A DNA stretch of 64,000 bases from Typha latifolia. Lineage: Eukaryota > Streptophyta > Magnoliopsida > Poales > Typhaceae. The stretch spans positions 15,201,188-15,265,187 of the forward strand of contig CM034101.1 in NCBI GenBank assembly GCA_019914945.1, in the 5' to 3' direction. The position numbers and the translations under genes were made by a program. Positions within the stretch are counted from its first letter, which is position 1. Every line of letters begins with the position of its first letter. The notes below the pieces were generated by a model, which worked only from the letters and a program-made list of their open reading frames with translations, did no database searches and was not told where the DNA came from. Of this stretch, positions 60,770-64,000 are shown piece after piece.

Positions 60770-62450
60770 GGATTTGGATGGAAGAGGTCGGCAAAAAGAT
60801 TGGAACCACCACTGTCGTCCGTGTTAGGCCACTCAAATTAATTAGACTAATTTAATTTAATTAAAAATTTTTTTTTCTTGGCCTTCGTACGTCGAAGGAG
60901 GTCTTCTTTAGATCTCAGCCGTAGCATGATATAATGTGCAGGATTTTAATATGATGAGGAGCCAGCCCGTAGTAGAGAGAATCGCTCCTGATCTAAGCTA
61001 GTTTTCTAATACCATATCAGGTAAAGCACTTTCGAAGCATCAAATCTAATCTCTCTTTCTTTGTTAAGATCTCTTCTCCACAATAACTTTACTATTGAGA
61101 CATATTAAGTAAGCTAATTTCCTAAAAATTAAAGTGTTGTTGGTTTAACAGTGTCTATCTTAATTGTTCCCCATGACTATTCTGCTCTACTAAGGAGGAG
61201 CAGGAGCCGTGCTTCGGTCTGCTGAAGGCGCTCTTCTAAAAGTGGCCTGGGAGCCTATGCTAGGGGACTCGGTGTTGCTGGCCCAAAAATTGGGCTCTTC
61301 GGCTCATGCTAGTTCCGACAATGGGGCTCAACTCGAACTTGTGCGGATCACGAAGACGGAGATCGGTTGTTTGTGGAAACTCCAAAGTCCAGTTGCTGAC
61401 TGCAAAAATATTATTCAGCTCCTTTACAAATTAATGTCTTTTGCATGTATGTAAACCGTGCGGCCGACTAGGCGACCAAACGGGATAAGACTACATCTCA
61501 AGCTATTTTGTTGGGTCCGGATTGAATTCATTCCTCCAGATTTTTGTAATTGCATGTCTTTTGATGTCTTGAACCTAAATTGAGGGATAGACCAAATCAC
61601 CGACATATCTTCATCTCTCCTAATTGGGAGAAATTATTTATGCAGCTACGAATGACACTGACGATGAAATCTAAAGGTTGTCTCGTGGCGATTCGGTTTG
61701 AAATAATCAAATCTTTGAAAGATACGAACATTTGAATATATGGATGGAAGACATTTTTCCATGCATATATAAGAACGTCTTTTATGCATCTCCACAAAGA
61801 TTTTACGAACTATGACCAAACTTTTTTGCCCACTATATCATTTAGAAGATTAGGAGATGCCTAGAACAAATGGGTAACATTCATTGCACTTTTAGAACAA
61901 TGGAACCAGAGTTTTTCCAAAAAAAGAAAACTTAATGGTAGAAGATGCACAATGCATCAGCTCAGTGCAACCAAAACTTGCGAATCTTTTGAATTGGAGT
62001 TTTTAGTCAATTTACCAATAGCTATTAGAACTGTACAGAGTTGCTCAATTTTATCAAAGTTACCTTAGATATCAACTATTATATTATTTATCCTAAGGAA
62101 TATATTTAAAAAATTAAAAGTGTAATTAAGATACTATTTTTTTTTTGAAATTCATATGATTTAATGTACTTTAACCTAAACATTAGTTTAAAAAAAAAGA
62201 AGAAATGCAATTGCATTGCTTTTATAGATTTTTTTTTTTGAATTCCTTAATACTATAATTATTAAAATATTAAAACAATTCTAAATAAACCACCCGACCG
62301 GACCGGGTGACCCAATATTGAATCAGTAACCTAGTAACCCAACATCTAACCGGGTCAATATCCGGTCAGTTTTGATAAATATGCAATTTAAATAAACATA
62401 TTAAATGTCCTAGATTTTAAAAATTACAGAGTAGTTTAATTTCTCAAATT
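60770..62450. other. Intergenic stretch with possible old repeats
   Basis: No gene was recognised. Near 60987-60998 the minus strand reads TGGTATTAGAAA, which resembles the Copia primer-binding site seen at 4961, but no LTR ends could be fixed around it. The GC-richer part near 61190-61400 looks like old repeat DNA without a readable protein. Confidence 0.45.
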
Positions 62451-62480
62451 CCCAACATTTCAATTGACCCGGGCCTGTTT

Positions 62481-62780
62481 TGGGCCCAACTCGATTTGGG
62501 AAGGCAAAGTCCAGTTGGGTATGGGCCTGGGTCCACTAATGTAACTCGACTAGAGGTATAGACTAGTGCAGTAATATCATAAATCCAAGGTACTAACTTA
62601 CAAAGTAGCACAAAAGTTAGGACCAATAAAGAGAGGTGATATATATATATAAATTAGGACCGCTCACCGCCTAAAACAAATAAATCCGCTCAACATCTCG
62701 TTTGCGCTCTCTTCTTTTTCCACCGTTCCGTCGTCCCTCCGTCCTTCCTCCCGCCCATCGTTACCCTAACCCTAAACCTA
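62481..62780 (+). promoter_or_regulatory. Site II motifs and telo-box-like motif of TIM23
   Basis: TGGGCCCA (62481-62488) and TGGGCC (62522-62527) match site II elements bound by TCP factors. A telo-box-like ACCCTAACCCTAAACC lies in the leader at about 62763-62778, some 40 bases before the start codon. In plants these two motif types occur together in promoters of nuclear genes for mitochondrial and ribosomal proteins, which suits TIM23. A TATA-like stretch lies at about 62639-62652. Confidence 0.6.
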
Positions 62781-62813
62781 ATCTCATTAAAAGGGAGGGA
62801 TTTTAGGGCTCCA

Positions 62814-63368
62814 ATGGCGGATGGGAGAAACTTCCCTGGCGGGGATGACGTCGAACGCATGATCCGAGACGGCCGACATCTATACGATCCTTACCGTCGT
62901 CTATACGACCTCCCTACCTCTCCGGAGTTCCTCTTCCAGGAGGAGTCTCTCGCCCAGCGCCGCTCCTGGGGTGAGAACCTCACCTACTACACTGGAGTCG
63001 GCTATCTCTGCGGCGCCGTCTCGGGAGCTGGAATCGGCCTCCGCCGCGCCGCCTGCGCCGCCGAGCCTGGGGATACCCTCAAGATTCGCGTCAATCGCGT
63101 CCTCAACTCCTCCGGCCAGGACGGCCGTCGGATTGGCAACCGGGTCGGCGTGATCGGGCTTCTCTACGCCGGGATGGAGAGCGGAATGGTCTCCTTTAGG
63201 AGTAAAGACGACTGGATCAACAGCGTCGTTGCAGGACTCGGCACCGGAGCTATCTATAGGGCAGCCAGTGGCCCGAGGTCGGCCGCGGTAGCCGGGGCGA
63301 TCGGAGGGTTGATGGTTGGGGCTGTTGTCGCGGGGAAGCAAGTCATGAAGAGATATGTACCAATCTGA
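62814..63368 (+). CDS. TIM23: Mitochondrial import inner membrane translocase subunit TIM23
   Basis: An intronless frame gives 184 residues, the usual length of plant TIM23. TIM23 forms the channel of the presequence translocase in the inner mitochondrial membrane. The hydrophilic N-terminal half faces the intermembrane space ([20 protein letters not shown], then [16 protein letters not shown]). The Tim17/Tim22/Tim23 domain follows, with four glycine-rich membrane segments: [57 protein letters not shown] and [17 protein letters not shown]. GxxxG-type packing motifs are visible. The frame ends RYVPI. The start is the first ATG after the telo-box-like motif. Confidence 0.93.
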   Translation: MADGRNFPGGDDVERMIRDGRHLYDPYRRLYDLPTSPEFLFQEESLAQRRSWGENLTYYTGVGYLCGAVSGAGIGLRRAACAAEPGDTLKIRVNRVLNSSGQDGRRIGNRVGVIGLLYAGMESGMVSFRSKDDWINSVVAGLGTGAIYRAASGPRSAAVAGAIGGLMVGAVVAGKQVMKRYVPI

Positions 63369-64000
63369 AGGCTTTTTTTTTAAAAAATCTTTTGGCTTAA
63401 ATTACTTATCTTCTTGCTATACATATGGCTGTAGCAGAAGTTTGCCATCTCATTTATCTGTGGGATGAATGGAGGTTTGGTAGGTCTGGCAGAATAATCT
63501 TGTGATGACTATTGAAATAATTTGGCATATATATGGAAGGATAGCTCTTCATGTTTAGCTTTGATGATTCATATTGTATTATCTCTTTGTGTTCAATTAT
63601 CAGGAGCTACTTCTTGCAACCCCTTTTACTGTATAGGGTACACAAGTTTATGATGTTTGAGTAGAATGGATTGTGGAAAATATATAGCAGTATTGAAATG
63701 ATATGAAGGTACTCGAGTCTTGTGGATATTTGATTGGTATTTGTTTTAGGATGAATCTAAACTTCAACCCATTGCTTGAATTATCGGTATGCTTGGGCAT
63801 TTGTTGGCACTTAAAATTCATCGGTTTCATGTATGGACTGATAACTGTTTTGTGCATTTTGACACATTAAATTGCATATATATACATCCGAGAATTGCTG
63901 AGCAGGATTTTGAATATATTTAGTCTCCATAAGAGAAAAGAACTTGATATTAATTTTTTTTCATAAATGTTGTAACTGGATGAGATGTTTGTTATTATTG
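63369..64000. other. 3' UTR of TIM23 and edge of the window
   Basis: The probable TIM23 3' UTR runs to about 63600-63700. No further gene was recognised up to the edge. Confidence 0.55.

Noticed and set aside
1..64000. CRISPR arrays, rRNA genes or bacterial operons
   Set aside because: No regularly spaced repeats, ribosomal RNA sequence or operon-like gene packing were seen. The gene structure is that of plant nuclear DNA.

Overview
This is a plant nuclear window, most likely from a monocot. Nothing bacterial or organellar is present. Genes are split by introns in AT-rich non-coding DNA that is full of microsatellites and decayed transposons. Several first exons are very GC-rich (DUF604 glycosyltransferase, methionine gamma-lyase, oligopeptide transporter, TIM23), a pattern typical of commelinid monocots. 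The species was not identified.

Layout: 1-860 may be the promoter and leader of a gene lying off the left edge (minus strand). 861-7600 is gene-poor and holds a Copia-type LTR with primer-binding site (about 4961-5459) and an orphan G-box cluster (3876-3920). 7634-9676 (minus) holds five splice-consistent exon-like segments of a gene I do not recognise. 12488-14389 (minus) is a three-exon DUF604/Fringe-like glycosyltransferase. 15.7-18.4 kb holds a truncated SINE and a relic of a PPR gene. 20040-27297 (plus) is a sphingoid long-chain base kinase of the LCBK1 type. Facing it, 29108-33444 (minus) is a ten-exon TMEM120/TMPIT-like membrane protein with a GC-AG intron. 36279-36409 is a MIR166 hairpin. 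41381-42141 (plus) is an HD-Zip class I transcription factor with ACGT-core (ABRE-like) sites upstream. 44356-46816 (plus) is an At1g16860-like membrane protein. 48656-51451 (minus) is methionine gamma-lyase. About 53.9-55.4 kb is a decayed LINE. 56085-58912 (plus) is an oligopeptide transporter. 59660-59742 (minus) is a MIR171 hairpin of the miR171h subtype. 60361-60769 is a complete tRNA-derived SINE with target-site duplications. 62814-63368 (plus) is TIM23 of the mitochondrial inner-membrane translocase.

The genes are independent plant loci and do not form an operon or a pathway. The items of most interest are the two microRNA genes, which are not visible as ORFs, the unrecognised multi-exon gene, the intact SINE with its truncated relative 45 kb away, and the GC-AG intron. 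All exon borders were read by eye from splice consensus, reading-frame continuity and family similarity, and are not supported by transcript data here.
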